Below, in pieces: positions 27,894 through 36,783 of a DNA stretch of 64,000 nucleotides. The stretch's first letter is position 1. Each line of letters begins with the position of its first letter. Source of the DNA: Pseudomonas sp. LB-090624 (lineage in GTDB: Bacteria > Pseudomonadota > Gammaproteobacteria > Pseudomonadales > Pseudomonadaceae); NCBI RefSeq assembly GCF_003205205.1, contig NZ_QJRL01000004.1, positions 1 through 64,000 of the forward strand. The letters are read 5' to 3'. Both the position numbers and the translations under genes were made by a program. The notes below the pieces were generated by a model. That model ran no database searches, was not told where the DNA came from, and saw nothing but the letters and a program-made list of their open reading frames with translations.

Positions 27894-29924
27894 TTAAAGA
27901 GCATTGATCAAGGTGGTGAAGGTTTCTTGTGCCGCCTTGATAATCTGGGACGACGCGGTGTAGTACTGCTGGAACTTGACCAGGTTGCCGACCTCTTCAT
28001 CGACCGACACGCCGGAAAGGCTGTTGCGGCTGTCCAGCGCAGAACTGTGCAGCGCATTGGTGGCATCACTGTCCATTTCCGCCTGGCCAGCCTTGCCGCC
28101 AACGTTTGAAACCAGCTTGGCATAGGCATCGGTAAAGCTGATGCCCTTGCCGTTGGCCCCAACTTCAACGGTGGATTTGGTCTGAAGGTCGATCACCGAC
28201 TGGGCATTGCGGTTATCGGCAGAGCCTGCCCCGGTCAGCGCTACGGTGTAGCTGTCGCCGTTCTGCGGCGCGCCGGAAACGCTCATTTCGAAGGTAAAGC
28301 TGCTACCGGTCGCGTTGCCGCTGCCATCGACCATCGGCACCGACAGCTGCAGCTTGTTCGCCTGGCCCGGCACGATGGTGCCGCTGCCGATTTCCGTACC
28401 CTTGGCGTCGTACAGTTTGTAAGCCTGGGGCGAAGTGGTGTCGTCACCGAACACCAGCTTGACCGGGGTAGAGTTTTTCAGGCCTGCCTGCAGCTGCGAA
28501 CGCTGCGCGGCGTCGTAGATGTCCAGCTGCGAGGTCAAGGTCGGCTGGGTGATCACCCCGGTGCCCTTGTTGCCGGCACCATTGGTGGCCGTCAGTGGTG
28601 CCGCCAGCGCCAGGCGCTTGGGGTCGGTGAGGACCGTCTCGATATTGGCGGCTGCGTTGCGAGTGGGGGTGATCTTGAAGCTGTCGCCAGCACTCAAACC
28701 GCCGCCATTGAGCGACAGAGTAAAGCCATCGATGACCGGCGGTGGTGTGTCATTGAGGTCATAACTGCCCATTTCGGTGCCTTCGGGCAACTTGCGCACG
28801 CTGTAGCCGGTCGCGCTGGTGAACGTCACCTGGTAGTCGCTGGTGGTCAGTTTGCCGGTGTCCTTGATGCTGACATCCAGGTTACCGGAGCCGATGCTGT
28901 TGCCCAGTTTGGCGACGCTACGCTCACTCATGGCCTTGGCGCTGTTGATGTCACCGAACAGGGTGGCGCCAAAATTGCCATCCTTGTCGATACCCTGGGC
29001 CAACTGGCTGTTGATCTGGTCTGCCACCACCAGGGCCACGCGCCCAAGCTCGTTAAGCGCAGGGTCGAGGGTTTCGCTGCGGTAACGGATCAACCCACCC
29101 AGCTCGCCTCCGGTAGCGCTGCTGGTGATATCCATCTTCGTCGAACCACGATTGAGCACCAGGCTCAAACGGCCTGGGTCGCTCGCCGTCGGCTCCACGC
29201 CGACCGTCTGGGTGGTATTACCCAGCACCAGCGCCTGACCGTTCTTGAGGTAGACATCGTAGGTGCCGTCACGCTCGACCACGTCCGTGCCGATCAGCTT
29301 GTTCAGTTCACGCACTGCGCCGTCACGCTGGTCCAGCAAGTCGTTGGGCTGGCCCGAAACAGCACCCACGCGGGCGATTTGCTCGTTCAACCCGGCGATG
29401 GTCTTGGTGAGGTTGTTGACCTGGTCGGTAATCGCCGTCATGTTGCTGTTGATATTGCTCAGTTGCTGATTCAACTGCGACGACAGGGTATTGAAACGCT
29501 TGGCCAGCGATTGCGAACTGGTCAACAACAGCTGACGCGAAGCGTCTTCGGTTGGCTTGGACGCCGCATCCTGCATGGAGGTGAAAAAGCTTTGCAGCGC
29601 AGCCGTGATGCCGGTATCACTGCTGGACAGCGAGGTATCCAGCGGTGTGATCTGGTCCAGGTACGAGGATGCCTCGCTGCTCAGCGAGGTGGTCGTGCGC
29701 AGCTGGTTCTCGATGAACGCATTGTACACCCGGCGCACATCTGCCAACGTGGTTCCGGTGCCAATGAACACCTGGCCAACTTGTTGCCCGCCCTTGGTCT
29801 TCTGCACGTTCTGCTGGCGCGAGTAGCTTTCGACATCGGCGTTGGCGATGTTGTTACCGAGGGTGTACATCCCCGATTGCGCGGCACCCAGCCCCGACAT
29901 ACCAATGTTGATCAGACTCGCCAT
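27894..29924 (-). CDS. flgK: FlgK, hook-filament junction protein (HAP1)
   Basis: 676 aa, usual Pseudomonas length. The rod/hook-type N-terminus (SLINIGMSGLGAAQSGMYTLGNNIAN) and a C-terminal helix pair with SGVSVDEEVGNLVKFQQYYTASSQIIKAA show the axial-protein family. It forms the first junction ring on the hook. The centre (about 300-570) holds the variable domains, with repeated SATGYSVRKLP-type sandwich segments. It starts 12 nt after the flgJ stop. Confidence 0.96.
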   Translation of the reverse strand: MASLINIGMSGLGAAQSGMYTLGNNIANADVESYSRQQNVQKTKGGQQVGQVFIGTGTTLADVRRVYNAFIENQLRTTTSLSSEASSYLDQITPLDTSLSSSDTGITAALQSFFTSMQDAASKPTEDASRQLLLTSSQSLAKRFNTLSSQLNQQLSNINSNMTAITDQVNNLTKTIAGLNEQIARVGAVSGQPNDLLDQRDGAVRELNKLIGTDVVERDGTYDVYLKNGQALVLGNTTQTVGVEPTASDPGRLSLVLNRGSTKMDITSSATGGELGGLIRYRSETLDPALNELGRVALVVADQINSQLAQGIDKDGNFGATLFGDINSAKAMSERSVAKLGNSIGSGNLDVSIKDTGKLTTSDYQVTFTSATGYSVRKLPEGTEMGSYDLNDTPPPVIDGFTLSLNGGGLSAGDSFKITPTRNAAANIETVLTDPKRLALAAPLTATNGAGNKGTGVITQPTLTSQLDIYDAAQRSQLQAGLKNSTPVKLVFGDDTTSPQAYKLYDAKGTEIGSGTIVPGQANKLQLSVPMVDGSGNATGSSFTFEMSVSGAPQNGDSYTVALTGAGSADNRNAQSVIDLQTKSTVEVGANGKGISFTDAYAKLVSNVGGKAGQAEMDSDATNALHSSALDSRNSLSGVSVDEEVGNLVKFQQYYTASSQIIKAAQETFTTLINAL

Positions 29925-29936
29925 GGTTCCATACCC

Positions 29937-31091
29937 TTAAAGTTTTGTTGCGGTACCGAGCATTGCGTAGTGCTCGTACGACTTCATCTGTCTTGCGATC
30001 TGCGAGATCTTGCTGGCGTAATTCGGGTCGGTGGCATACCCGGCCTTCTGCAACTCTTGCACGAACTGTTCTGGGTTATCGGCGGCCTTCACTGCATCTT
30101 GATAGCGCGCATTGTTCTGCAACAAGCTGACGAGGTCGTGGAAGCTGTCCTGGTAGGAATCGTACGAACGGAACGCCGCCGTCTCCTTGACGAACTGGCC
30201 ATCACGGTACTCGCTGGTTATCGCCCTCGCCTCACCGCCGTCCCAATTGCCGGTGGCTTTGATGCCGAACAGGTTGTGGCTGCTGCTGCCGTCGGTGTTG
30301 CGCATTACCGACTTGCCCCACCCGGTCTCCAGTGCGGCCTGGGCCACCAGGTAACGCGGATCGATACCAATGCGCTTGGCTGCCTGTTCGGCCATTGGCA
30401 GCATGGTGGCGACGAATTCATCGCTGTCGCCAAAGGCTTTGTTCGGTGCCAACGGCGGCTGCGCCACCGCGCGCCCGACAATGCGCAGGCCGTTGTCCGG
30501 CACGGCGAAAGCCTTGGCTACCTGTTGGCCGTCACGGGCTGGGACGGTGGCAGTATTGGCCGTGGCCGCCGATGGCACGATACCGGCCAACAAGCGGTCG
30601 GTGAGCTTGCTCGGCAGCGCCAGGCGACGTGAATTGAGCGCAGCGACGTCGTTGCGGGTGGCGGTCGACTGGGTGGCATGCACGGGCTCGGCGACCTTGT
30701 TGCCCCACAGCGCCGGGGCGTTGCCCTCGATCCGCGGAAACGGGCTGGTGCTGGCCGGGTTGGCCTTGTTCTTCGACAGCTGGCGCACCAGCACATCCTG
30801 CAGCCCGATACCGCCACCTTCGCGTGACATGCTTACAGCCAGTTGCTGGTCATACATGTCACGGTACTGCTTCACCGTTTCGGTGTTCATCGGGTTGTCG
30901 TCGGCTAGCACGTCGCTTGCCTTGCGTGAGGCCTTGAGCATTTCGCTGATGAACAGCGATTCGAACTCCTGGGCTACCTTGCGCACGTTGGCATCGCTGT
31001 CGCGGTCGCCATGCTTGAGCGAGCTCAGGCGATTGAGGTCGGTATAGGCACCGCTGTCGGCACTACCGGAAACCAGGCTTTTGCTGTTCAT
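29937..31091 (-). CDS. flgJ: FlgJ, rod cap and peptidoglycan hydrolase
   Basis: 384 aa two-domain protein. The N-terminal rod-binding domain (about 35-110: EFESLFISEMLKASRKAS, VKQYRDMYDQQLAVSMS) caps the growing rod in the periplasm. The C-terminal GH73-type beta-N-acetylglucosaminidase (about 215-380) opens the cell wall; its catalytic glutamate lies in LVAQAALETGWGKS, and the HNLFGIKATGNWDGG segment is intact. Exported through the flagellar apparatus, so no signal peptide. Starts 11 nt after flgI. Confidence 0.95.
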   Translation of the reverse strand: MNSKSLVSGSADSGAYTDLNRLSSLKHGDRDSDANVRKVAQEFESLFISEMLKASRKASDVLADDNPMNTETVKQYRDMYDQQLAVSMSREGGGIGLQDVLVRQLSKNKANPASTSPFPRIEGNAPALWGNKVAEPVHATQSTATRNDVAALNSRRLALPSKLTDRLLAGIVPSAATANTATVPARDGQQVAKAFAVPDNGLRIVGRAVAQPPLAPNKAFGDSDEFVATMLPMAEQAAKRIGIDPRYLVAQAALETGWGKSVMRNTDGSSSHNLFGIKATGNWDGGEARAITSEYRDGQFVKETAAFRSYDSYQDSFHDLVSLLQNNARYQDAVKAADNPEQFVQELQKAGYATDPNYASKISQIARQMKSYEHYAMLGTATKL

Positions 31092-31102
31092 CCGCGCGGT
31101 CC

Positions 31103-32218
31103 TCAGATCACGATCAGGTCGGCCTGCAAGGCGCCGGCCTGCTTCAGGGCTTCGAGGATTGCCATCAGGTCGCCAGGCGCTGCGCCCACCTGGTTCACCG
31201 CGCGGACGATTTCATCCAGCGTGGTGCCCGGGCCGAACTTGAACATCGGCTTGGCTTCCTGCTCGGCATTGACCCGCGAGCGTGGCACCACGGCAGTCTG
31301 GCCATTGGAGAAGGCCCCCGGCTGACTGACGATCGGGTCTTCGGTGATGGTCACGGTCAGGCTGCCGTGGGTCACCGCCGCCGGCGAAACCTTGACGTTC
31401 TGGCCGATGACGATGGTGCCGGTTCGTGAGTTGATGATGACCTTGGCCACCGCCTGGCCCGGGTCGATTTCAAGGTTTTCAAGGATCGACAGATAATCCA
31501 CGCGCTGGCTGGGGTCCATCGGCGCACTGACCCGCACCGAACCGCCATCCACGGCCTGGGCCACGCCAGGGCCGAGCAGGTCGTTGACCTTGTCGACGAT
31601 ACGCTTGGCGGTGGTGAAGTCGGGGCGGTTGAGATTCAGGGTCAGGGTATTACCCTGGTTGAACCCGCTCGGCACCGCACGCTCGACACTGGCACCACCC
31701 GGAATACGGCCAGCCGACGGAACGTTGACGGTGATCTTCGAACCGTCACGGCCTTCAGCATCAAAGCCGCCGACCACCAGGTTGCCTTGGGCGATAGCGT
31801 AGACGTTGCCGTCGATCCCCTTGAGCGGGGTCATCAGCAGGCTGCCGCCGCGCAGGCTCTTGGAGTTACCGATCGAGGAAACGGTAATGTCAACCACCTG
31901 GCCAGGTTTGGCGAACGGTGGCAGGTCAGCATGCACCGACACCGCTGCAACGTTTTTCAGCTGCACATTGCCGGAACCGGCCGGCACCTTGATGCCGAAC
32001 TGCGACAGCATGTTGTTGAAGGTTTGCAGGGTGAACGGCGTCTGGGTGGTCTGGTCACCCGTGCCATTGAGGCCCACCACCAGGCCATAACCAATCAACT
32101 GGTTGGAACGTACACCAGAGATACTGGCAATGTCCTTCAGGCGCTCGGCCTGGGCAGCGAAAGCCCAGGACAAGAGCAGGGTTGCGGCAATCAGCTGCCT
32201 CACGTTCAACATGGTCAT
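31103..32218 (-). CDS. flgI: FlgI, flagellar P-ring protein
   Basis: 371 aa. A Sec signal peptide (about 1-24: [16 protein letters not shown] cut before ERLKDI) is followed by the typical [22 protein letters not shown]. FlgI forms the ring around the rod in the peptidoglycan layer. Mature length and the conserved C-terminus ([29 protein letters not shown]) are normal. The ATG at 32218 is 6 nt after the flgH stop; an ATG two codons later is possible. Confidence 0.96.
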   Translation of the reverse strand: MTMLNVRQLIAATLLLSWAFAAQAERLKDIASISGVRSNQLIGYGLVVGLNGTGDQTTQTPFTLQTFNNMLSQFGIKVPAGSGNVQLKNVAAVSVHADLPPFAKPGQVVDITVSSIGNSKSLRGGSLLMTPLKGIDGNVYAIAQGNLVVGGFDAEGRDGSKITVNVPSAGRIPGGASVERAVPSGFNQGNTLTLNLNRPDFTTAKRIVDKVNDLLGPGVAQAVDGGSVRVSAPMDPSQRVDYLSILENLEIDPGQAVAKVIINSRTGTIVIGQNVKVSPAAVTHGSLTVTITEDPIVSQPGAFSNGQTAVVPRSRVNAEQEAKPMFKFGPGTTLDEIVRAVNQVGAAPGDLMAILEALKQAGALQADLIVI

Positions 32219-32224
32219 CCGTAC

Positions 32225-32920
32225 TCAGAAAGGCCAAAGCGGGCTGATGAAGAAGCGGTCCAGCCACCCGGGCTGGCTGGCATCGGCGAACGAACCGGTA
32301 CCGGAGTAGGTGATGCGCGCGTCGGCCACACGGGTGGACGGCACGGTGTTGTCGGTGGCGATATCGTCAGCGCGGATCATCCCGGCGATACGCACCAGCT
32401 CTTCGCCAGTGTTCAGGGTCAGCCACTTCTCGCCGCGCACGGCAATGATCCCGTTCGGCAGCACCTCGGCCACGGTGACGGTAATCGAACCGGTCAGCGT
32501 GTTGCCTTGAGTGGCCTTGCTGTCACCTTTGGTGGCTCGATCGCCGCTGTAACCGGCTTCCAGCGAAAGGTCGCCACCACCGAACGGATTATTGGTATTG
32601 GGCGTGGTACCGAACAACGAAGTCAGGCCTATATCCGTCTTGCTGGTCTTGGCAATCTGCGAGCCCGCGTTCTTGCTGGCGGACGTGCGCTCGTTGAGCG
32701 TGATGGTGATGATGTCACCCACCCGGAACGCCTTGCGGTCGCTGTACAGGTTCTGCTCGAAACCGGCCTGGTAGATCGAACCGTTGTTGGCCGCTGCCGG
32801 CAACGGGGTGCGCGGCAGGACCGGCGCATAGTACGGGTCGTTGGGCTTGGGCGTCGGGCCGACGCAACCTGCCAGCAACACCGCCCCCCCCAGGGCGAAC
32901 ACGGACAACAGACGATTCAT
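32225..32920 (-). CDS. flgH: FlgH, flagellar L-ring lipoprotein
   Basis: 231 aa outer-membrane lipoprotein that forms the L ring. A type II signal peptide ends in the lipobox LLAGC (Cys at about 19). The mature part has [48 protein letters not shown] and IRPADDI-like [22 protein letters not shown], all diagnostic. GAGG precedes the ATG. In operon flgF-G-H-I-J-K-L. Confidence 0.96.
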   Translation of the reverse strand: MNRLLSVFALGGAVLLAGCVGPTPKPNDPYYAPVLPRTPLPAAANNGSIYQAGFEQNLYSDRKAFRVGDIITITLNERTSASKNAGSQIAKTSKTDIGLTSLFGTTPNTNNPFGGGDLSLEAGYSGDRATKGDSKATQGNTLTGSITVTVAEVLPNGIIAVRGEKWLTLNTGEELVRIAGMIRADDIATDNTVPSTRVADARITYSGTGSFADASQPGWLDRFFISPLWPF

Positions 32921-32956
32921 GATGCATACCTCACGGGTGTAACAAAGCGACAGGGC

Positions 32957-33742
32957 TTAGAGCTGCTGAGTAACGAACGACAGCATCTGGTCGGCGGTGG
33001 AGATGACCTTGGAGTTCATCTCGTAGGCACGCTGGGTCGTGATCATGTTCACCAGCTCTTCCACCGTGCTGACGTTTGAGTTTTCCAGCGTCTGCTGCAG
33101 GGTAGTGCCGAAGCCGTTGAGCCCTGGAGTACCGACCTGCGGCGCGCCACTGGCGGCGGTTTCCAGGAACAGGTTGTTACCCATCGCCTGCAGGCCAGCC
33201 GGGTTGATGAAATCGGCGGTCTGAATGTTGCCGATAACCTGCGCAGCCGGGTTGCCGGCGGTGGTGATCGACACCGTGCCGTCCTGGCCGACAGTGAAGG
33301 TCTGGGCGTCGTTCGGGACCACAATGGCCGGCTCCAGTGCCAAGCCATCGGCGTTGACGATCTGGCCGTCGGAGTTCAGGTGGAACGTACCGTCGCGGGT
33401 GTAGGAGACGGTGCCGTCAGGTTGCAGGATCTGGAAGAAACCACGGCCATTGACGGCCATATCCAGCGGGTTTTCCGTGGTCTGCAAGCTGCCGGTCTGG
33501 AAGTTTTTCTGGGTGCCGACAATGCGCACACCGGTACCGACCTGCAGGCCCGACGGCAACTCGCTGTCCTGGGTAGACTGCGCACCTGGCTGACGCTTGA
33601 TCTGGTACAGCAGGTCCTGGAATTCGGCACGATCCCGCTTGAAGCCGGTGGTCGAGACGTTGGCCAGGTTGTTGGAGATGACCGTCAGGTTGGTGTCCTG
33701 TGCGGACAGGCCGGTTTTAGCGACCCAGAGAGCCGGAAGCAT
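32957..33742 (-). CDS. flgG: FlgG, distal rod protein
   Basis: 261 aa, family length. The axial N-terminus (ALWVAKTGLSAQDTNLTVISNNLANVSTTGFKR) and C-terminus (SNVSTVEELVNMITTQRAYEMNSKVISTADQMLSFVTQQL) are complete. FlgG makes the distal rod that crosses the P and L rings. GAGGAG lies just upstream of the ATG, and it is 48 nt from flgF. Confidence 0.96.
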   Translation of the reverse strand: MLPALWVAKTGLSAQDTNLTVISNNLANVSTTGFKRDRAEFQDLLYQIKRQPGAQSTQDSELPSGLQVGTGVRIVGTQKNFQTGSLQTTENPLDMAVNGRGFFQILQPDGTVSYTRDGTFHLNSDGQIVNADGLALEPAIVVPNDAQTFTVGQDGTVSITTAGNPAAQVIGNIQTADFINPAGLQAMGNNLFLETAASGAPQVGTPGLNGFGTTLQQTLENSNVSTVEELVNMITTQRAYEMNSKVISTADQMLSFVTQQL

Positions 33743-33790
33743 TTAGTGTTCTCCTCGTGCGCCTGATTTACGGCACCCGTTCAAATGTGG

Positions 33791-34531
33791 TTAGCCGAGT
33801 TGCAAAACACGCGCCATGGCTTCATCGCCTTCCTTGGCCGCGTTCATCATCTTGACGTGCAGTTCGAACTGACGGGACAGCGCCAGTACAGAGGTCATTT
33901 CCTCGACGGCGTTGACATTGCTGCCCTGCAGAAAGCCTGATACCACCCGCACATTGATGTCGGCATCGGCGGGTTGACCGGACGTGGTGTGAATCAGCCC
34001 GTCCTCGCCTTTGGTCAGGCCTTTGGTGTCGGGGTTGACCAGCTTGATGCGGTCGACCTCTGCCATCACGCGAGGGTCTTCACCCATGGAGCGGATGCTG
34101 ATGGTGCCGTCGGAGCCGACTTCGACCTTTTGTTCAGGCGGGATGGCAATAGGGCCGCCGTTACCGAGCACAGGCATGCCGTTGCCAGCACGCAACACCC
34201 CAAGTGCATCGATGTTCAGGCTACCGGTACGCACATACGCTTCGCTGCCATCTGGCGCTTGCACAGCGATAAAACCATTACCGCTTACGGTCACATCCAG
34301 GTCCCGGCCGGTTTCCACCATCGGGCCTTCACTGAAGTCGGTACCCGGGCGTTCGGTCATGGCAAAGGCACGCGCCGGAAAGCTGTCACCAAACACCGGC
34401 ATCGAGCGCGCCTGTTCCAGATCACGCTGAAAACCATTGGTAGAAATGTTGGCCAGGTTGTTGGCATGAGCCTTCTGCGCCAGCGCGTTCTGGCTGGCCC
34501 CGGTCATGGCCACATAAAGCATCTTGTCCAC
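33791..34531 (-). CDS. flgF: FlgF, proximal rod protein
   Basis: 246 aa. The GTG at 34531 is chosen because a perfect GGAGG lies 6 nt upstream and the product then starts VDKMLYVAMTGASQNALAQ, as in other pseudomonads; the ORF is open for another 122 codons that have no family similarity. The C-terminus (VRVVSGFLQGSNVNAVEEMTSVLALSRQFELHVKMM) is typical. It is first in the flgF-G-H-I-J-K-L operon, behind a clear sigma-54 promoter. Confidence 0.95.
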   Translation of the reverse strand: MDKMLYVAMTGASQNALAQKAHANNLANISTNGFQRDLEQARSMPVFGDSFPARAFAMTERPGTDFSEGPMVETGRDLDVTVSGNGFIAVQAPDGSEAYVRTGSLNIDALGVLRAGNGMPVLGNGGPIAIPPEQKVEVGSDGTISIRSMGEDPRVMAEVDRIKLVNPDTKGLTKGEDGLIHTTSGQPADADINVRVVSGFLQGSNVNAVEEMTSVLALSRQFELHVKMMNAAKEGDEAMARVLQLG

Positions 34532-34590
34532 AATCATCCTCCATTGCACTGGCGGCCGTTTGCCGTTCGCCGTTGCTTTGCAAGGGCTAA

Positions 34591-34606
34591 AGCAAGTTCC
34601 GAACCA
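34591..34606 (-). promoter_or_regulatory. sigma-54 promoter of the flgF operon
   Basis: Minus-strand TGGTTCGGAACTTGCT: exact GG-N10-GC spacing, perfect TTGCT -12 box and TGG..CG at -24. The start site should fall near 34580, about 50 nt before the flgF GTG. Confidence 0.8.
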
Positions 34607-34620
34607 ACTTGTCAAAAACA

Positions 34621-34643
34621 CGAAAAAGCCCATGAATACGGGC
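34621..34643 (-). terminator. short terminator after the small secreted-protein gene
   Basis: GCCC/GGGC stem with an 8 nt loop, followed on the minus strand by TTTTTCG. The stem is short, so it is moderately convincing. It lies just upstream of the flgF sigma-54 promoter. Confidence 0.45.
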
Positions 34644-34690
34644 AATTGAGAAAGCCCGGGCAGCGACAGCCGCCGGTTATCCGGCGCCGC

Positions 34691-34708
34691 TTTGCCGTTG
34701 GCGGCAAA
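34691..34708. promoter_or_regulatory. inverted repeat, candidate enhancer site for the flgF sigma-54 promoter
   Basis: Perfect TTTGCCG-TTGG-CGGCAAA, 85 bp upstream of the flgF -24 box. A matching TTGCCG-GG-CGGCAA repeat lies upstream of the flgB sigma-54 promoter. FleR, an enhancer-binding protein, controls these operons in P. aeruginosa, so a FleR site is a reasonable guess. Confidence 0.45.
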
Positions 34709-34736
34709 ATGGTTTCTATCACAGGCAAACCTGTGC

Positions 34737-34925
34737 CTACGGCAGATCCCGGCAACGCGCATTGTTGTAGGGCCCGGCAAAGCGCCTCCAGCCTTCACCG
34801 GGTGACCACTGCGAACACACCAGACGCCCATCCACCAGGCTTTCCCATCGCCAGTAAAGCGCTGGCGCCGCCTGCACCTGAGCAAGGCAGCAAGCAAGCA
34901 GCATTCCGACCAATAGTCTTTTCAT
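34737..34925 (-). CDS. small secreted protein of unknown function between flgE and flgF
   Basis: 62 aa. A Sec signal peptide (MKRLLVGMLLACCLAQVQA, cut after about residue 19) leads to a mature peptide of about 43 aa that is Trp-rich (four Trp) with two cysteines that could pair in the periplasm (LVCSQW and NARCRDLP). The ATG at 34925 has AGGAGAGGGG directly upstream; the ORF is open further but without a start context. It lies between the flgE terminator and its own short terminator, so its expression is uncertain. I do not recognise the family. The place inside the rod/hook cluster suggests a link to the flagellum but does not prove one. Confidence 0.65.
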   Translation of the reverse strand: MKRLLVGMLLACCLAQVQAAPALYWRWESLVDGRLVCSQWSPGEGWRRFAGPYNNARCRDLP

Positions 34926-34940
34926 CCCCTCTCCTGCAAA

Positions 34941-34971
34941 AACAACAAACCCCTTCACGAGAAAGGGGTTT
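34941..34971 (-). terminator. Rho-independent terminator of the flgB-C-D-E operon
   Basis: Nine pairs AAACCCCTT/AAGGGGTTT with a 7 nt loop, followed on the minus strand by GTTGTTTTTG. It starts about 27 nt after the flgE stop. Confidence 0.85.
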
Positions 34972-34997
34972 GTCCGCACGCACTCAAGCAATGACGA

Positions 34998-36752
34998 TCA
35001 AGTCATCTGAATGATGGTCTGCATGACGGTACTTTCGGTCGAAATGGTCTTGGCATTTGCCTGGTAATAGCTTTGCGCCTTGATCAGATCAACCAGCTCC
35101 TGGGTCAGATTGACGTTGGAACCTTCCAGCGAGTTGGACTCGATGGCACCCAAAGTACCGGTTTTCGGCGAATCGATACCCGGAATGCCAGAGTTGTAGG
35201 TCTCGGTCCAACGGGTACTGCCAATTTGCTGCAACCCCTGCTCGTTGGCGAAGCTCGCGAGTGCAACCTGGCCAATGGCTCGCGACTGGCCATTGCTGAA
35301 GGAGGCGAACAGTACACCTGTCGCGTCTATGCTCAGGTTGGACAGGATGCCCGTGGCATAACCATCCTGAGACTGGGACATCCGCGCAGTTTCGGTGTTG
35401 TAGGAGGTCGTGCTGGCCATCGACATTTTCATGCCGGCAGCATCGCCCACCGCGCCATTGGCACTCCAGCTACCCGAAGCATCTTCAACTGCCGGCACCC
35501 AGCCAATCATGCTGAAGGTATTGTTGACGACCGTGAAGGAGGCACCCGCCGGATGCCCGGTGTTGTCGGCTGTCATCGAGTTGACCGAACCATCACTGTT
35601 GAATGCGATCGTGCCTACCAGTGGTTCCGTACTCCCCGGATTGAAAGGGTTACGCCCGTCAACGAGGGTGTACATGGTCCACTGGTTGGTGCCCGTCTTG
35701 CGATAGAACTGCTCCATGGTGTGTTCGTTACCCTGACTGTCATACACCTTGGTCGGGAACGAGCGGGTATAGGTCGTATCGTCAGAAGGATCGAACGGCT
35801 TGTTCGCTACCAAGGCAGGCGAGGTAACACCCACCGCCAGGTCAGTACCTGCCGCGCCACTGGCACCCCAGTCGCCATTGGCATCCTGAGCGGCTGGGAC
35901 CCAGCCGGTCATGGCAAATGCACCGTTGCTGACAGTGAACGATGCACCACTTGGCACGCCAGTGGTGTCGGCCTGCATGGAGCTGATGGTGCCATCACTG
36001 TTGTAGTTGATGGTGCCAGCCAATGGGGTGGTACTGGCCGGGTCGAACGGGTTACGACCATCGACCAGCGTGTACATGGTCCATTCGTTGGTATCGGTCT
36101 TGCGGTAGTACTGCTGCACTTCGTGCTGGACGCCGTCAGCATCCAGCACGGTACTGGTGCTGGAGCGCTGATAAGTGCTTGGGTCCGCAGGGTCGAATGC
36201 GGCCATTGTCGGCGGCTTGGTGTTGTCATACACCTGGAAAGGAATCGAGTCCGCCGAGGAGTTCAGGTTGATACCCTGATCGATCAACGAGGTCGGCTTG
36301 GGCTGCAGTGCCGATGTGTCGATTTTCAGGTCGGTCAGGCCGCCCTTCTGGATCTTGCCGTTGGCATCCGCCATGTAACCTTGCAGGCGCAGGCCATCGG
36401 AGGTCTCGACGAAGTTGTCACTGCTAGGCTGAAAAGAGCCCGCCCGCGTGTAAACCTGCGAGCCGTTGTCTGACAGCACGAAGAAGCCCTGCCCCTGAAT
36501 GCCCATGTCCAGCACATTGCCGGTGGTGTTTATATCACCCTGGGTAAATTGCTGGGAAATGGCTGCCAAGCGCACGCCGTTGCCCACCTGGTTCTTGCCG
36601 ACACCCAGGCGGTTGGCGCCCGCATAAACATCCGCGAACTCGGCACGCGAGGACTTGAACCCCGTGGTATTGACGTTGGCGATGTTGTTGCCGGTGACGT
36701 CCAGTTGCTTGTTGGCTGCGTACAGACCGCTAAGGCCGATATTGAAAGACAT
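34998..36752 (-). CDS. flgE: FlgE, flagellar hook protein (with internal duplication)
   Basis: Hook subunit, exported axial protein. Conserved ends: MSFNIGLSGLYAANKQLDVTG and ANVNTTGFKSSRAEF at the N-terminus, and SLEGSNVNLTQELVDLIKAQSYYQANAKTISTES at the C-terminus. At 584 aa it is far longer than the 402 aa of enterobacteria and, from memory, about 120 aa longer than P. aeruginosa FlgE. The excess is explained by a tandem copy of a surface domain: residues 186-300 and 320-434 align without gaps at an offset of 134, for example TMYTLVDGRNPF at 225-236 and 359-370. AAGGAG precedes the ATG. Last gene of flgB-C-D-E. Confidence 0.95.
   Translation of the reverse strand: MSFNIGLSGLYAANKQLDVTGNNIANVNTTGFKSSRAEFADVYAGANRLGVGKNQVGNGVRLAAISQQFTQGDINTTGNVLDMGIQGQGFFVLSDNGSQVYTRAGSFQPSSDNFVETSDGLRLQGYMADANGKIQKGGLTDLKIDTSALQPKPTSLIDQGINLNSSADSIPFQVYDNTKPPTMAAFDPADPSTYQRSSTSTVLDADGVQHEVQQYYRKTDTNEWTMYTLVDGRNPFDPASTTPLAGTINYNSDGTISSMQADTTGVPSGASFTVSNGAFAMTGWVPAAQDANGDWGASGAAGTDLAVGVTSPALVANKPFDPSDDTTYTRSFPTKVYDSQGNEHTMEQFYRKTGTNQWTMYTLVDGRNPFNPGSTEPLVGTIAFNSDGSVNSMTADNTGHPAGASFTVVNNTFSMIGWVPAVEDASGSWSANGAVGDAAGMKMSMASTTSYNTETARMSQSQDGYATGILSNLSIDATGVLFASFSNGQSRAIGQVALASFANEQGLQQIGSTRWTETYNSGIPGIDSPKTGTLGAIESNSLEGSNVNLTQELVDLIKAQSYYQANAKTISTESTVMQTIIQMT
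35451..36197 (-). repeat. tandem intragenic duplication in flgE (2 x 345 bp, 402 bp period)
   Basis: The codons for residues 320-434 (35451-35795) and 186-300 (35853-36197) encode homologous domains in the same register. DNA copies have diverged at many positions, so this is an old duplication and not an assembly error. Shared landmarks are YRKT, WTMYTLVDGRNPF, GTI.(N/Y)NSDG, GASFTV and M.GWVPA. Confidence 0.9.
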
Positions 36753-36783
36753 GAATTCGCTCCTTTTGCCGCTCTAGCGGGCC

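Noticed and set aside
35451..36197. flgE repeat as an assembly or sequencing artefact
   Set aside because: The two copies differ at many bases and residues, so they cannot be a copied read.
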